Assembly: GCF_013373865.1 (NCBI RefSeq)
Contig: NC_050468.1
Coordinates: 22,524,774-22,588,773 of the forward strand
Direction of reading: 5' to 3'
DNA length: 64,000 nt
Origin: Monomorium pharaonis
Taxonomy: Eukaryota > Arthropoda > Insecta > Hymenoptera > Formicidae
Shown here: one piece after another, positions 13,616 through 25,831 of the stretch
Layout: each line of letters starts with the position of its first letter
Position numbering within the stretch: the first letter of the stretch is position 1
The notes under the pieces: generated by a model
Databases searched by the model: none
Told to the model about the DNA's origin: nothing
Seen by the model: only the letters and a program-made list of their open reading frames with translations
Translations under genes and position numbers: made by a program

Positions 13616-14818
13616 GAATATTTGTTATTAATCTAGTGTATCTAATATATAATCTAGTGACACGTTATAAGAGAAAAACGACCGATTTGTCGGATTATTT
13701 GCAAATCAAGTTGCATACTGCATTCGATTACATATTTCGCGAGTTATTAGTATCCTTTCACCGTCTATTATTAAATGTTATGCCCGTAAATTCGTAACTT
13801 CACATGACGATTGTAACATTGACCCTTGCGCAATAGTCTTCTTTACGTCCGATTTACTCGTTCGAAGATTATTGTATATAACATTGCGCATTTGACCGAG
13901 ATGAGTAGAACAATATGAAACGCTCTGCAGTGGTACGGGGCAATCATATTTCACGTTAAAAACCTTCGAATTAGCGCGCATAATGCAAAAGCGTGAGCGC
14001 ATTGCACATATATACATACGCTATGACACATACATGTACGGTTCACTCAATGTGACTTTTCACACCGTGTTATTGATTTTCCACGGACAGCTTTTCAGGT
14101 CTTGATTGCATACGCGTAAGAAATATATCTTTTAGATTATCCCGTAATCGCAAAAACAATTTATTTGTATTTATTAATTTTGCATTACAAATATTTTTTC
14201 TGTTAAAAAATGTACAAGAGTTCTTGCAATATGTACTTTTTATTCTTATAAAAAGTTGATAAAATCTTACCATAATAATAATTTAAAATATTTTAAACTA
14301 AAATTATTATTTCTTACAAAACAAAATTCGTTGCTCATCAAATAAATTCATATTTACATACTGTATGTTTTAATAATTATATGTATACATAACTTTTAAA
14401 TTATATGTATATATAAGTATTAAATTATATGTATATGTATATAATTATTAAATTATGTATATGTATATGTATACAATTACATGTATATGGCATAATAAAA
14501 CTTTACGCTGTCACTTCGATAAATAAAGAGTATTTCAATAAGTAAAAATTTATATACATTTTTACTTATACAGCAGAGTATTATAATGTAAAAAATATTT
14601 CTTATCTATGGTTTGAGGTAAATTACAAAATATGAAAAATATATCGATTTGAACACAAAAGGGCATGGAATATACAATGTTCGTCGATTATAAGTAACGC
14701 ATAGTCTTTACAGCTCTTATCATTTCAAAATTGCAATATTATTGCAATATTATAGCCTTTAATATCGTCATAAGTTGATACACAAATTATCAAAAGTTAA
14801 TAAATTATTCTTGAAAAA

Positions 14819-17800
14819 TTATTTAAGCCAGACAGATTTTTCTATTACTTCTACCGCACAGGGCCGTGGTAGCCATCCCCTTATACGTTTCGATTTGGCA
14901 TCTTCTCCTTCTTTCTGCTCTTTTTCTCCAAATAACCAGTATCTGAAAAAAATATAAAGTTTTTCGTTAAATAGCAAATTTTTTAAAGAAATAAACTTTT
15001 AGAAATTTTATATCAAATATAGAATATTAAACGCATACTTCTTCCAACGTGTTACAATCACAATATCATCTACATCTAACTTGATGCGAGGTTCATCAGT
15101 ACAAAGTGGATGAAAAAATACGCCGCAGCCGTGTCCAATTGGAAACTTCGAACCTGATGCAGCTTTTATAATCCTATATTTGCGTGCTCTTTTTCGTTTG
15201 TCTAATTTTTGTGCAAGCTGCTCTTTCTGCAAAATAATGGTTAACATATTATGATCAGTTTTCAAGAATAAACAATACTATATAATACGTAAATAGTAAA
15301 CATAAAAATGTTTAACTCAATATGCTCTTTAATGAATAATTATTATACAATTATAATATATTTTTTGCTTGAACAAAATTACCGTTAATGTATACTGATC
15401 ACAGCCATCAATAACAGGCCACGTAATGCCATCACCAACGGGAGTGCAGTCCCATGTAAGAACTTGGTTAATATTAAAACGCCATCCCTTTGAATATGGA
15501 TGTACATATTTGGCATCTGTATCATCTCGGCGATAGCGAGATTTTTCCAGAATCCAATCTTCTATTTCCGTTCGATTTCTTACAATGGCTAATATCTATG
15601 TATATATCAGCAATTATGTAATTAATGTATCAATTGACCATAATAGTATTAAAAACACTTACCTGAAAATATAGTAACATTCCTACTGCAAGTACAACGC
15701 CGATTGATAAACCAATACTAAATACTACTAACATTAAAGTATAGACCGCTGGTGGTGGAAAAGGCAAAGGCTTCAGTGACAGCACAGTTGCTACCCAGGA
15801 AATTAATATAATGGAAGAGACGCAACAACCGCCAACTGCGCTTGCCAAAAATGCTGTGAAATGACCATGATTATAATGCCCAACACATGTATTTATCCAT
15901 GGACAATGATGATCCATTTTCATTACACAACGATTACCTATACAGGAGAAAAAAGTTATAAAATTAAAATTGAATTGATGTAAGTATTGAACATAGAAAT
16001 AATACAACAATGTTCTTTTATCATTACGTATACTACGTTAGGAAATATTACATTTTTCTTTCACTAAAATATTTTAACGAGTAAAAAAATACTAATCCAT
16101 TGTTAAATTGAATTATTGTGTTAAAAAGTTCATAAATTGTTTTAAAAACATTAAATAATACATTTATTTATTAGTGTTAATATATTATTTGTTATATTAA
16201 TTTTTTTACATTTTCTGCAATGATGTGATCTCGGTGCTTTATAGCCTTGGCAGACAACACAGTATTGCAAATATTGTATGTCTGTAGCTTTCTCCTAAAA
16301 ACAAATCACATTAATGTAAATATGTTAATATAAGTTAACAATACATTCTAATTATTTAATTTTAAATCACGAGTTTATCATTAAATAGTATTTAAATATT
16401 TTAAATATTTAATATTATTATTATTTAATTATAATATAATTATAATATATAACTATTTAAATACTTATTATATTTGTAATTTTAATATAACAAAATGCAA
16501 TGTAACAGTGTAATTTTTGTTATCTAAATAATAAGAAATTAAGTTGATACAGTCAAATATCTCTAATTTCAAATAAGATTTACGTAAATCTGTAGTAATC
16601 AATTTCGTTTTCACTTAATCAAATAATAATATAAAATGAGAAATTGAGTTTATACATTTTCAGAGGTTTGAAAAAAAATAATAGAAAACAAAAGGACTTT
16701 AATTATATTCAACAATAAATATGTATAATATATTACTGGCATCCATTTTAATGCAAGATACCCAGGCCCTTCAAAAATTGCGCTCATAAAATGAAATAGA
16801 GTCAATCCACTGAGAGTGAAGAACAGCAAGAAACTAGCAGCCCCAGGAATACTGTCTTGCGGCGGCCACCACTGTCTGCTGCAGTGTATCGTCATCAATG
16901 TGATTATCTTTATCGTTGCTGCAACACAATTAATGTGACAAAAGTTGTAATCTATAAAAAAATTCCTTATCGTCAAAGTTTTGTATATTTTACATCAAAC
17001 TGCAATGAATATAAATTACAATTTCAAGTAAAATGTGCATAATTAGATAATTTTATATATATATAATTACATTAAATTATAATACATCAAGTTTTTGTTA
17101 TAGACATATTAATTTTTGCAACAATGCCGATCTGTTACCTCGCTAGCATGCAACAATTTCAATTTTCATTAGAATATTCTCTCCACGTATAATCCTTCAA
17201 ATTTTTTCTACAATTCTGTTCCTACTGAAAATTTTCATTTTACATTTTTATTTTTATTTTTCCTAGCTTCCTTCAATGTTACATTACTATAAGTAATTAA
17301 AAAATTTAAAGCTTTAACTAAATTTGAAGTCAGAATTCCTGGTTCTATAGACTAGCTCTCTCACCGCTATGCCACACTACTTCAACTCTTATTTCTATTC
17401 TCTTATGTCTATCAATTGCTTTTAAGTCCCTAACTGATTAGAACCTTATGGTTCTGTTTTATCAAAAAGAATTTCCCAACTCCAAATATCTTACATTATT
17501 GGCAAATATCAGATTAATATTCGTCTCCATTTCCTCTATCCATTTCGTCAGATCTTAACACTTACTTTATGCAATTTCATTAACAGTTCTTTTCATGTCA
17601 AAAATTATAAAAAAATTGATAATTTTACATTTACATTATAAAATGGTAGTACTTTATCAACTAATAAGTTAATAATAAAAGTTTAAATTAATCGGAATTC
17701 AGCTAATATCGCTCTTAAATTTGCAGTTAAAGAATGAATCGCGTTTTCTTTGAAGATAACGACGATCGATTGACGACGAGATGAAAAGACGGAGGTCGGA

Positions 17801-17893
17801 GTCCATCGACAGAAAACACCTGTCACGTACCAACTTACCAAGCGCTGAGAGTGGTCCCCAATGACATATCTTCTTCAGCGGACCGACGCACAT
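14819..17893 (-). CDS. Zdhhc6: palmitoyltransferase ZDHHC6 (DHHC-type protein S-acyltransferase, ER)
   Basis: Seven exons: 17839-17893, 16737-16918, 16210-16294, 15663-15937, 15383-15595, 15039-15226 and 14819-14942, all GT-AG and in phase, give 373 aa. The start fits the family N-terminus (LKKICHWGPLSAL). Two membrane segments lie at about 14-31 and 46-68, then the zinc-binding cysteine-rich domain (91-119) with YKAPRSHHCRKC and DHHC at 116-119; C119 is the catalytic acyl carrier. Two more membrane spans follow, then a C-terminal SH3-like region (about 250-373) with TEEP-type (TDEPRIKL) and RGWLPR motifs, as in animal ZDHHC6. Known family members sit in the ER and palmitoylate ER proteins such as calnexin. 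The C-terminus ends in SVWLK, shorter than the 413-aa human protein. It is head-to-head with the LAP1-like gene, with 440 bp between start codons. Confidence 0.95.
17318..17390 (-). mobile_element. tRNA-derived SINE head (degenerate), downstream of Zdhhc6 exon 1
   Basis: The minus strand reads GTGTGGCATAGCGGTGAGAG and continues AGCTAG, closely matching the A-box region of tRNA-derived SINEs. After about 30 nt comes a decayed B-box-like CTGACTTCAAATT. It lies in intron 1 of Zdhhc6. It does not fold as an intact tRNA, so a functional tRNA gene is unlikely. Confidence 0.5.
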
Positions 17894-18333
17894 ATTGTCA
17901 CCGTATCGCAGCCTCGAGTTCGCGTTCGGAAGCCCATTGACGCCCACAGGTTTGGCGTCCTCGAAGAATCTCGCGTCGTCGTCAGCGACGATAGCTAGCA
18001 AACAGTAGCAATAGCCGGATACAAAACATGCGTCTCGAATTGCTGTTGAACGATGGCCGTGTTAATATCGTTCGAGCAGCGACCACTCTGAACTTAGCGC
18101 CAAACTCGAATCTCGAATCTCGAATCTCGAATCTCGCGCGCAATCTAGAGATTTTGTATCGCCAACTTGAACAAAAATCAAGAAAGTAAAGCAAATTTAC
18201 TAGATGTTAGCCAATGAATTATGATTATTCTAGTAAATTTATTTACTTTTGTAATTTTCGCAAAACTGGGTGACACCCTGTCGCTAGCGCTCTCTGTGGC
18301 TAAATTCATGGCTGATTGTATTTCAACGAAGTT
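17894..18333. promoter_or_regulatory. bidirectional promoter between Zdhhc6 and the LAP1-like gene
   Basis: The 440 bp between divergent start codons contain a 7-bp tandem repeat (TCGAATC, about four units at 18106-18137), a CCAAT-type box in AGCCAATGAATT near 18209-18219, and a short inverted repeat AATTTACTAGA / CTAGTAAATT (about 18195-18240). The region is less AT-rich than its surroundings. Both genes probably start here. Confidence 0.6.
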
Positions 18334-21300
18334 ATGAAGGTTAGATTTTCTATGACGATAAGAAATGAGCTCAACTCACCGCCGGTCGTGGATGGTCGTG
18401 GAATGAATGAGGTATGTATGTTCCGTGTACTATTATTACTGATCAATTTTTGAATTAGTAAATCATATCGATTTGTTTCGGCCTCGCCGAAGAAGGCGGA
18501 GCTTTCGATTGACTCAGAATTTTTTCCTTTATACACATGATATAATCCTTGATGCCAAATCTGTAAAAACATTTTAAATTATATTTTATATATTTTGTCG
18601 ACAGAATGCCAGCAGTACAAAGAAAACAATTTAATTAGCAAGATATAAAGGCAGGTTTTATTTTATATTACGTCAATAATATAGTAATTGATAGCTAATG
18701 TTCCTTTTCACTAATATAGATTAACTTTGATTAACTTTAACTTACTTTTTTCTAATCTTTAAAACTAGAAGAACTTAAATGATAAAATTAAATTAAATTG
18801 GTAAAAGTGGACATTAGAGAAAAATAGTTTGTGTTACATATTTTGTTGGTAGAATAGCAGTAGAAATACAGCAAAAATCTATGAACAGGATAGCAGATTA
18901 ATTGTAGAATCTGTCAGTTTATAATCATTTAATATTTTAATTAAATTATTATAAAATGTTAAAAACAAGTTTAAAGCTTTCTGCACACAATACAATTTTT
19001 CATCCTAACAATCTGCTATTATATTATACTGATTATTTTTATAGAATATGATAGAACATAAGCTGGATATCATGCAAGCCAATAATTTAACAGGAAGCTC
19101 TGCTCAATTTCTGCTGCCAATCTGTTGACATAGCATAATATTATACACGATAAAAAAAATACTTAACAATGTAATGATATTGAAGCACCAGTTTGCCGAT
19201 ATCATCAGATATTACAGATTCTAAGTGTGAAATTTGTTGCCTTTTTTTATTAAAATTTGATAACATTATATAACAATATATATAGACTTGGTTATCTATT
19301 TAAGATATTGATCTAAACTTCTAGATTTTACATGCGACAGGTTCTTTAGAATATTTTTTAAGAACACGGATTGATAAAAAGATTCTAATTGAGATCTAAA
19401 TTGGTATTATAGGATGAGTATTTATTATCTATTTAAAATTATTTAAATAATTATCTAGCTAAAGTAATAACTCTTATCTTTATCTACATTATTGAAATAT
19501 ATATTATCTTTATCTTGTCTTAGATAAAAGAATTAAATTTTTTAATTGTCTAAGATAATGTGAATGAGATAATAATTAAATATTATTCTTATTTTCAATC
19601 TTTGAGTTATTATTTATTCTAATAGGAGAATTTTTCAAAGTGATAACAATAAGATTACCTTCTAAAATTTATTGTAGTACTGAAAATTTGTAGTGTAACG
19701 TGAACTATCGATTTTTTATGTATGTATCAGAACACTGTTCATATTGCACAGATCAGAAAATAATAGTCATATATAAAAGTTGTCAATATTAGGACTGATA
19801 AAAATATTGAACATAAAGATGAAATCGTCTATATCTGTTTATAAATTTTGCCTAATAATACCTAATAATAATTTTGTGTAAATTTGTATAATCACTATAA
19901 AAGTTCACGAAAGTGTTATTAGACATCAAGATATGCTACAGATTGATATAGATCCTATTTTTATGTTTGATATAAAAATTGCTCCAAAACTGAATTCCAA
20001 AAATTTTTACAAGAAATTTTATTACTTATTAGAATATAAATTCTATATTTTTCTGTTTTTAACTTATTTGCTATATTCTAGTCCAAAGAGGAATATTTAT
20101 AGATTAAATTATTTGAAGAACTTTTGTTGTTAAAAAGTAAAGATTTAGATTAAAAATATGAATATATTGTTTTTATATTCTGAATTGTTTTCATTATTTC
20201 AAAATTATTGAGATAAAACTATTTATAATTTTATCTTTTCTCTGGATAAATTAAAATTCAAATAATCTTTATTTTATCTAAGATATGTTTATACTATGAT
20301 TTATCTTTATCTAGGTAATTTTAAGTTATCTGAGCACATTGTGCTGGACTAATCAAAATTAAATTGCAAGAAATTATTAAAACTGCACAACCATCTCTGA
20401 TTCACTCATGAAATAGACAATGCATTATTTTGCAGATTTATAGTCAACCAGTAAAATTTGTACCACCTGTGCCTAGGTGTCGAAGACCTATAAGACTGGA
20501 AGGTGCAAAAGAAAGTCTTAACAATAATTTTCAAAATTTACAAATGGAAAAAAAAGCATCTAAACAAAAAACTACATCAAATCAATCTGAAAAATGTATA
20601 GATCCGAGCAGTAGTTATGATACACAAGTGTCAGAAAATTCTACTGAGGAAGACGAAGAGACACATTCTCCAAATACTTCTTCACATCATTTCCAAAATT
20701 ATTCTGTAACTAGTTCTCCAGAAAAAAGTAATAATAAAAAATCATTAGAAACTAAGCAGAATAAAAACAGCTATTGTTCAAACATAATTTGTATTACTCT
20801 CGTAATAATAGTTTTTGCAAGTTTATTTCAAAATTTTCAAAGTAATGAAGTACAAACACAGTCCATAAGTCCTACCTTGTTAGCTAAATCGATTGAAGAT
20901 ATCAAGACAATATTTTACAATCAAGAATCGGATATTTGGAATGATATTTCATCAGCGATAAACGAAGTGATATCAAAAACTCCCAAGACACCTTCGATCA
21001 TTCTGTTATTTGCAAAGGAAACGATAACAATGAATTGTTTAGCTATTAAACTGGCACAAGCGAGCAGTGCAATTTTAAGCACTGCACACAAGCCTTTGGA
21101 ATTTAATCCAAAAGATTTTGGAAACGATCCTGGTGAGATCATTACAACATTAAATGAATATCCTCCAGAGAAGAAAAGGGTTATGGTGAGTACGCATAAT
21201 ATTCCAAAAATAAATATAAAACGTCATGTATATCAAATTAATTTGTTGCAGATAATTCGTGATATATTGAATATTAATGTAGAAGCAATAAAAGCATTGC

Positions 21301-21530
21301 ATAATTTATGTGATAGAGTAAATCCTTTAGTAGCAGAAGCTATTTACATTCTTACTATGCAAACTAACAATTATCAACCATCGCAGAAGAAATTGAACTT
21401 TGTGGAAAAACAGATTTTTAATAAACTATCAAAAAGCATCGATCGAGATGTTTTAATGGCACTCGTAACGCGAATTACAGATGGAGCAATTATATCGGTA
21501 CAACCTGAGCCACACTTAAAATACTGCTAA
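18334..21530 (+). CDS. probable torsin-1A-interacting protein (LAP1/LULL1-like), ER / nuclear envelope
   Basis: Exons 18334-18411 (MKVRFSMTIRNELNS, donor GAG|GTATGT), 20436-21185 and 21252-21530 give 368 aa. The N-terminal half is polar and low-complexity, rich in S, N, K, E. One membrane helix lies at about 141-159 (IICITLVIIVFASLF), and a C-terminal domain of about 200 residues follows. That domain has PSIILLFAKE, NCLAIKLAQA and, near the end, ALHNLCDRVNP plus a AIYILTMQT strand, resembling the luminal AAA-like domain of LAP1/LULL1, which activates torsin ATPases. A strong donor (GTGAGT, 21186) and acceptor (TTTGTTGCAG, 21251) bound a 66-nt stop-free intron; without it the strand before the LHNLCD block aligns better. 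Exon 1 is inferred from position and phase only. A polyadenylation signal AATAAA is at 21863-21868. The family call is by pattern, not by search. Confidence 0.62.
18412..20435 (+). other. intron 1 of the LAP1-like gene
   Basis: AT-rich intron ending in TTATTTTGCAG. It contains several ATTATCT/AGATAA-rich patches (about 19310-19570, echoed at 20220-20330 in the same intron) that look like decayed copies of one repeat. No other exon was recognised. Confidence 0.4.
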
Positions 21531-22143
21531 TCTGAGTTGCAAGAGAATAAGCGTATAAAGTTATACTAGCATATTAATAATAGTTATGTAAATAACAAAA
21601 TTAGATAACTGTGTTCTGTAAATAACGAAATTATTTAATTAAAATTAGTGATCTGCAGTTCGTAGAAGACTCATAAATAATCTAGAAGAACAGATTTATC
21701 AAGTTTGCACTCGTTCACGCTAATTTTTCGCCAGCAAAAGGGTTTTTTTCAAAGAAATCGGAGGACATGAAACACCATAATTCAAGTCAATTTGTGTTGT
21801 TCTAAGTATCCAACTCCTGATTATAAAATTTTACTGTAATACTCGCGATAGATTTAAATATTAATAAAATATTTATATTATATTAATAAATAATTATATA
21901 CGTGGGTTATGGTTTTATTCGCGTAATACTAATATTACCATTGCATATAAAAGAAAAGAAAAAAATCCTATTTATTGTAAAAAACATTCTTAATTCCAAT
22001 TGACTTGGAGCTCTTTGTAAATATCAATTTCTCTTAAAACAAAATTTGTTTCTGGAAATATAATTTTTGAATGGTTTTGCGAATGAAAAATTTGTATCTT
22101 CTCATCTCATCTACTATTTTCTGTCATTTGTATCATATTAGAG

Positions 22144-22309
22144 TAAAGGCCTATTTAGACATATCCGTATCGTATTCGTATACGGATACGTGTCCGTATG
22201 TATACAAACACGTAAGAACATGCGTCTGGCACTAATAATCACGATTGATCATGATTGATCACGGTATATTTCTTTATCTGTACGGTACGGATGTCTGAAT
22301 AGGCCTTTA
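22144..22309. mobile_element. 166-bp MITE-like element
   Basis: Terminal inverted repeats TAAAGGCCTATTTAGACAT / ATGTCTGAATAGGCCTTTA bound an AT-rich core with CGTATACGGATACG-like internal symmetry. It is non-coding, so any movement would need a transposase from elsewhere. Confidence 0.8.
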
Positions 22310-23995
22310 GACTACACAAATAATAAGCCACAAATCGCAAACACTGTTTAAAAAAACCGTAAAAACAATAAATTTCTGCAAACTTATTACAAACTATGAA
22401 TTGCATAATCTAGTGCTAATTTTAGTAATGTAAAATATGAATTAATGTACAAGGGGGATGTAATTATTAATCATGTTACATGTACTTAATGCAACATTTG
22501 GAGACTTTTAAGCTATTACTATGTAATATCAGTCAAAACTGTTAGAACTGAGAAATTAGAATATTTTAATATTCTAATTACAGAAATATTTTGTATGATT
22601 ACATCATACATAATAAAGGAGCTTATTCAGCATAAATATTTTTACTAATTCGTTTTTATGATAATTTATTTAGTAAAAATTACTTGATTACTGAATTTTT
22701 TTCTTTAATATTATAATATAAAGGCTATAGTATTGAGTTGAAAATCTGAATTTTGTCTGAATCTGCAACAGTATTATTTACATTGGCAGTTATGACAGTT
22801 ATGATAAAGTCTCTGGTTGCAAACTAAGGGTATATAAGATTTGTAGATCTGTTAATTTAACTTTATTTTGTTATGCCAATGTTACACGAAATAAATTTTA
22901 TTTTTAGCGAGTTTTTCTAATCACAATTTCATATTTCTATTTTCGAAAAATATAACGATACTGTTGTACGTAGCGATTTCACGCATATTTCCGAATGACA
23001 TATTTATTTAGTTTTAAAATAAGATACAATAATTAGAATTATTTTGTGTATGTGTATGATATTCGATTTTGTATTATAATGTGTCAGTCGGCAGTCCATA
23101 CAACGATTGAAGTAATGTCGAGTATCGTATCCTACTCATTGCCAATTTACAAAGCTTTTTATATTATACTTTTTATTAGTTTAATAATTCGGAATATTTA
23201 TAACAAGTAGCAAAATATTAATACAAATTACTATTACATATGTAAATATAAAAATAACAAATTGTTTAACATTTGTATGAATTACATATAATAAACGGTA
23301 CACATGAAATAAAAGATCCTACTTAGTTTTCACTGATTATGTGATTTGGATAAAAGGTTGGTGCTTTTCTTAAATTCATTCGATGATTCATTCATAAAAA
23401 GATTTTATATTTGGAATTATCTTGAGTTTGGTCACAGTTGAGTTTAAACTCTACAGAATCAATAAAATGATTTTATTTAAGACGATCTTGAATATAAAAT
23501 CAAATTATGAGTACCATTCAATATTTCTTAGTATATCATTTCACATATCAAATAGATAAAATATATATCCTTTTTAATATATTTTCTAAAAACAAATAAA
23601 AAACTTAAGATGATTGTGAAGCTTTAATAAACAGTATCCACTTATAGTTTTATTTTAATAACTATCTGATGTCCTATTACTACATCTTTGAAGAAAATAT
23701 ATTTTCGATCATTTTAGACTTTAGACCTTTTGCTCTTTAATTTTTTTAAGTAATGAATACTATAAACAAAAAAAATTTTAAATTTATATTATATATTATA
23801 TATTTATATGAATTTTGCATTTCAAACAAATGCAATAGTAACATTTTCTTTATTAATATTAATATGAAATTAAAATTTATTTTAATTAAAATAATTATAA
23901 GTAAATTATCATTAAATATTTCAATAATAGAGCTAAAAATTGTTGATTATATTAACTAAAAACGCTGATTTAGATCGAGTTCTATACATTTTGTG

Positions 23996-23996
<1 letters not shown>

Positions 23997-24043
<47 letters not shown>
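23997..24043. repeat. (TA)n microsatellite
   Basis: A run of about 23 uninterrupted TA units. Confidence 0.95.
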
Positions 24044-24045
<2 letters not shown>

Positions 24046-24113
24046 TTTATCCATTATATACTATTTATGAAATAATTTATGCCAAAGGATATTGGCAAAA
24101 AATATATAAGACA

Positions 24114-24396
24114 TGGGCCCAACTTTATTAATGAAATGTAGTGGAAATTAAACTTTAGCGATGAGTAATAATGTTTTAGCATTTCTCTCTCGAAATGACT
24201 TGGCATATCTTGAGAATTCGAAAATTCTGAACGCTTTCTTTGATGCAGAAAACAGGCTAAATGCTGAAAAAGCGTTGTTTGATTACGATTTCTCAAATCC
24301 TATTAAGCTATTTCAGGAAACGCTAATACATTTTTTATTACTCATCTCATAAGGTTTAATTTCCATCGGATTTCATTGATGGATAAACTGGGCCCA
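24114..24396. mobile_element. 283-bp MITE-like foldback element
   Basis: The arms begin TGGGCCCA and share GGAAATTAAAC and GATGAGTAATAA blocks in opposite orientation (left 24114-24185, right about 24315-24396), with an imperfect match between. Open frames cross it on both strands, but this follows from the symmetry and shows no known domain. Confidence 0.7.
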
Positions 24397-25831
24397 GTGT
24401 GCCCAATGTCTTTTAAAGATACCACATAATGCGTGCACATCATAATATAGCAAATAACTTTTCTATCTTCATTATTATTTATTATCAAAATATCTAATTG
24501 ATAAGCATTTTATAAATTGGCAATAAGTACCCATAGCTGTGCACTTTGTTAAAGTGTGTTAACAAAGTTTCCAACTAGTGAGCTCTGTAGTATAGTCGTT
24601 CTGTCGTTATAATTCAAATTTGTAACTAAAAGTAGATAATATATATAGGGTTTGTATAATATAGTATGGTATCGTCAAACCTAAATAATAAATACATTTT
24701 TTTTTCATATATACAGTCACAGACTTTTCATACAGAATGTCCATAATTTGTGTGCTGTACAATATTCATTAGTTTTCATCACATGTAAATAAAGGGTTGA
24801 AAAATATCGCTTCTGTGATAGTTCAAAAATTCAATTATGAAACATAAGATAAAAATGATTTATTTAATACATCAGCAAATGTTTATAATTAAGAACTAAT
24901 AATTTGATTGCATAATATTGGATTAATAAAAGTATAGATGTAATAACTGGAGCATTTCGCACGATTATTTAACATAAGAAAATTAAAGCATGTTTTGTAC
25001 TTCGTGTACAAATCATGCCTATCACAAATTACAACAAATATTTTCAACCAATTCTTGCAATGTTGCGTTGATGGCCAGATAAGACTATTGCTTCGCTTCT
25101 TAAGGGCACTCTGTATAGAATAGCCTTAAAATTACGAGATACGTATTTACAGTAAAAAAGTTTAATTGGTCATGTTTCTATCTAGTATAGTAAGGAGGTG
25201 AGTACCGCGTTGCGTAATGTTGTCCGTGTTGGCTACGTAGTCGCGTACTTCAGTCATTCAGTTAGTGTCTTGCAGGATAATGCAAGTTTTTTTCGTAATT
25301 CTGCGTCAGTCACATGTCAGACGAGGTATGAGCCTGCCTCGACAAATTGTTCTGATCATTGTCTCCACTTCTACTTAAGCACTAGACGTTTATGTTTTAA
25401 AAACTGAACGTCTCATACTAAATACATGCAGTTATGAGTTCCTATTGTGTTCCTACACAAATTGTTTCAAGGCTCTAACGCAGACATTGTCGCAATTTGA
25501 CGTAGGTTCGAAAACATAATTACTTTAGATTATAACATATAGTAAGTAATGGTTCATCCTAAATAATAAGAAAAAGAAAAAAAATCAACTAAAGTGTATG
25601 AAGAGCTCTTTACTGTTTTTAATTCGATGAAATAGATCCGTTTCCGAATGTAGTAGTAGTAATTGTTGTTTTGACACAAATAAAATCAGTTCATATGAGT
25701 GATTGATTATATAAAATCATGCGTTTACTATCGATATACCGATTTTCAGAAAATTATGAATCCCTGTAGAACGAATAACGTTAACATATTCAACAAAACA
25801 GAATTATATTCAGCAATTTAAAGATAGTTGA

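Larger units (their letters stand above)
12481..14818. other. AT-rich intergenic region between the reeler gene and Zdhhc6
   Basis: It contains the 135-bp direct duplication listed separately and diverged copies of neighbouring sequence (compare about 12890-12980 with 13060-13145). A less AT-rich patch at about 13700-14110 has no convincing splice-flanked exon. TATATG/ATTATG simple repeats occur at about 14380-14490. Confidence 0.35.
21531..25831. other. intergenic region between two convergent genes
   Basis: 3' flanks of the LAP1-like gene (plus) and importin alpha (minus). It holds two foldback elements and a (TA)n microsatellite, listed separately. A less AT-rich part at about 25010-25830 may be the 3'UTR of the importin gene. 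Short open frames here have no family resemblance. Confidence 0.4.
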
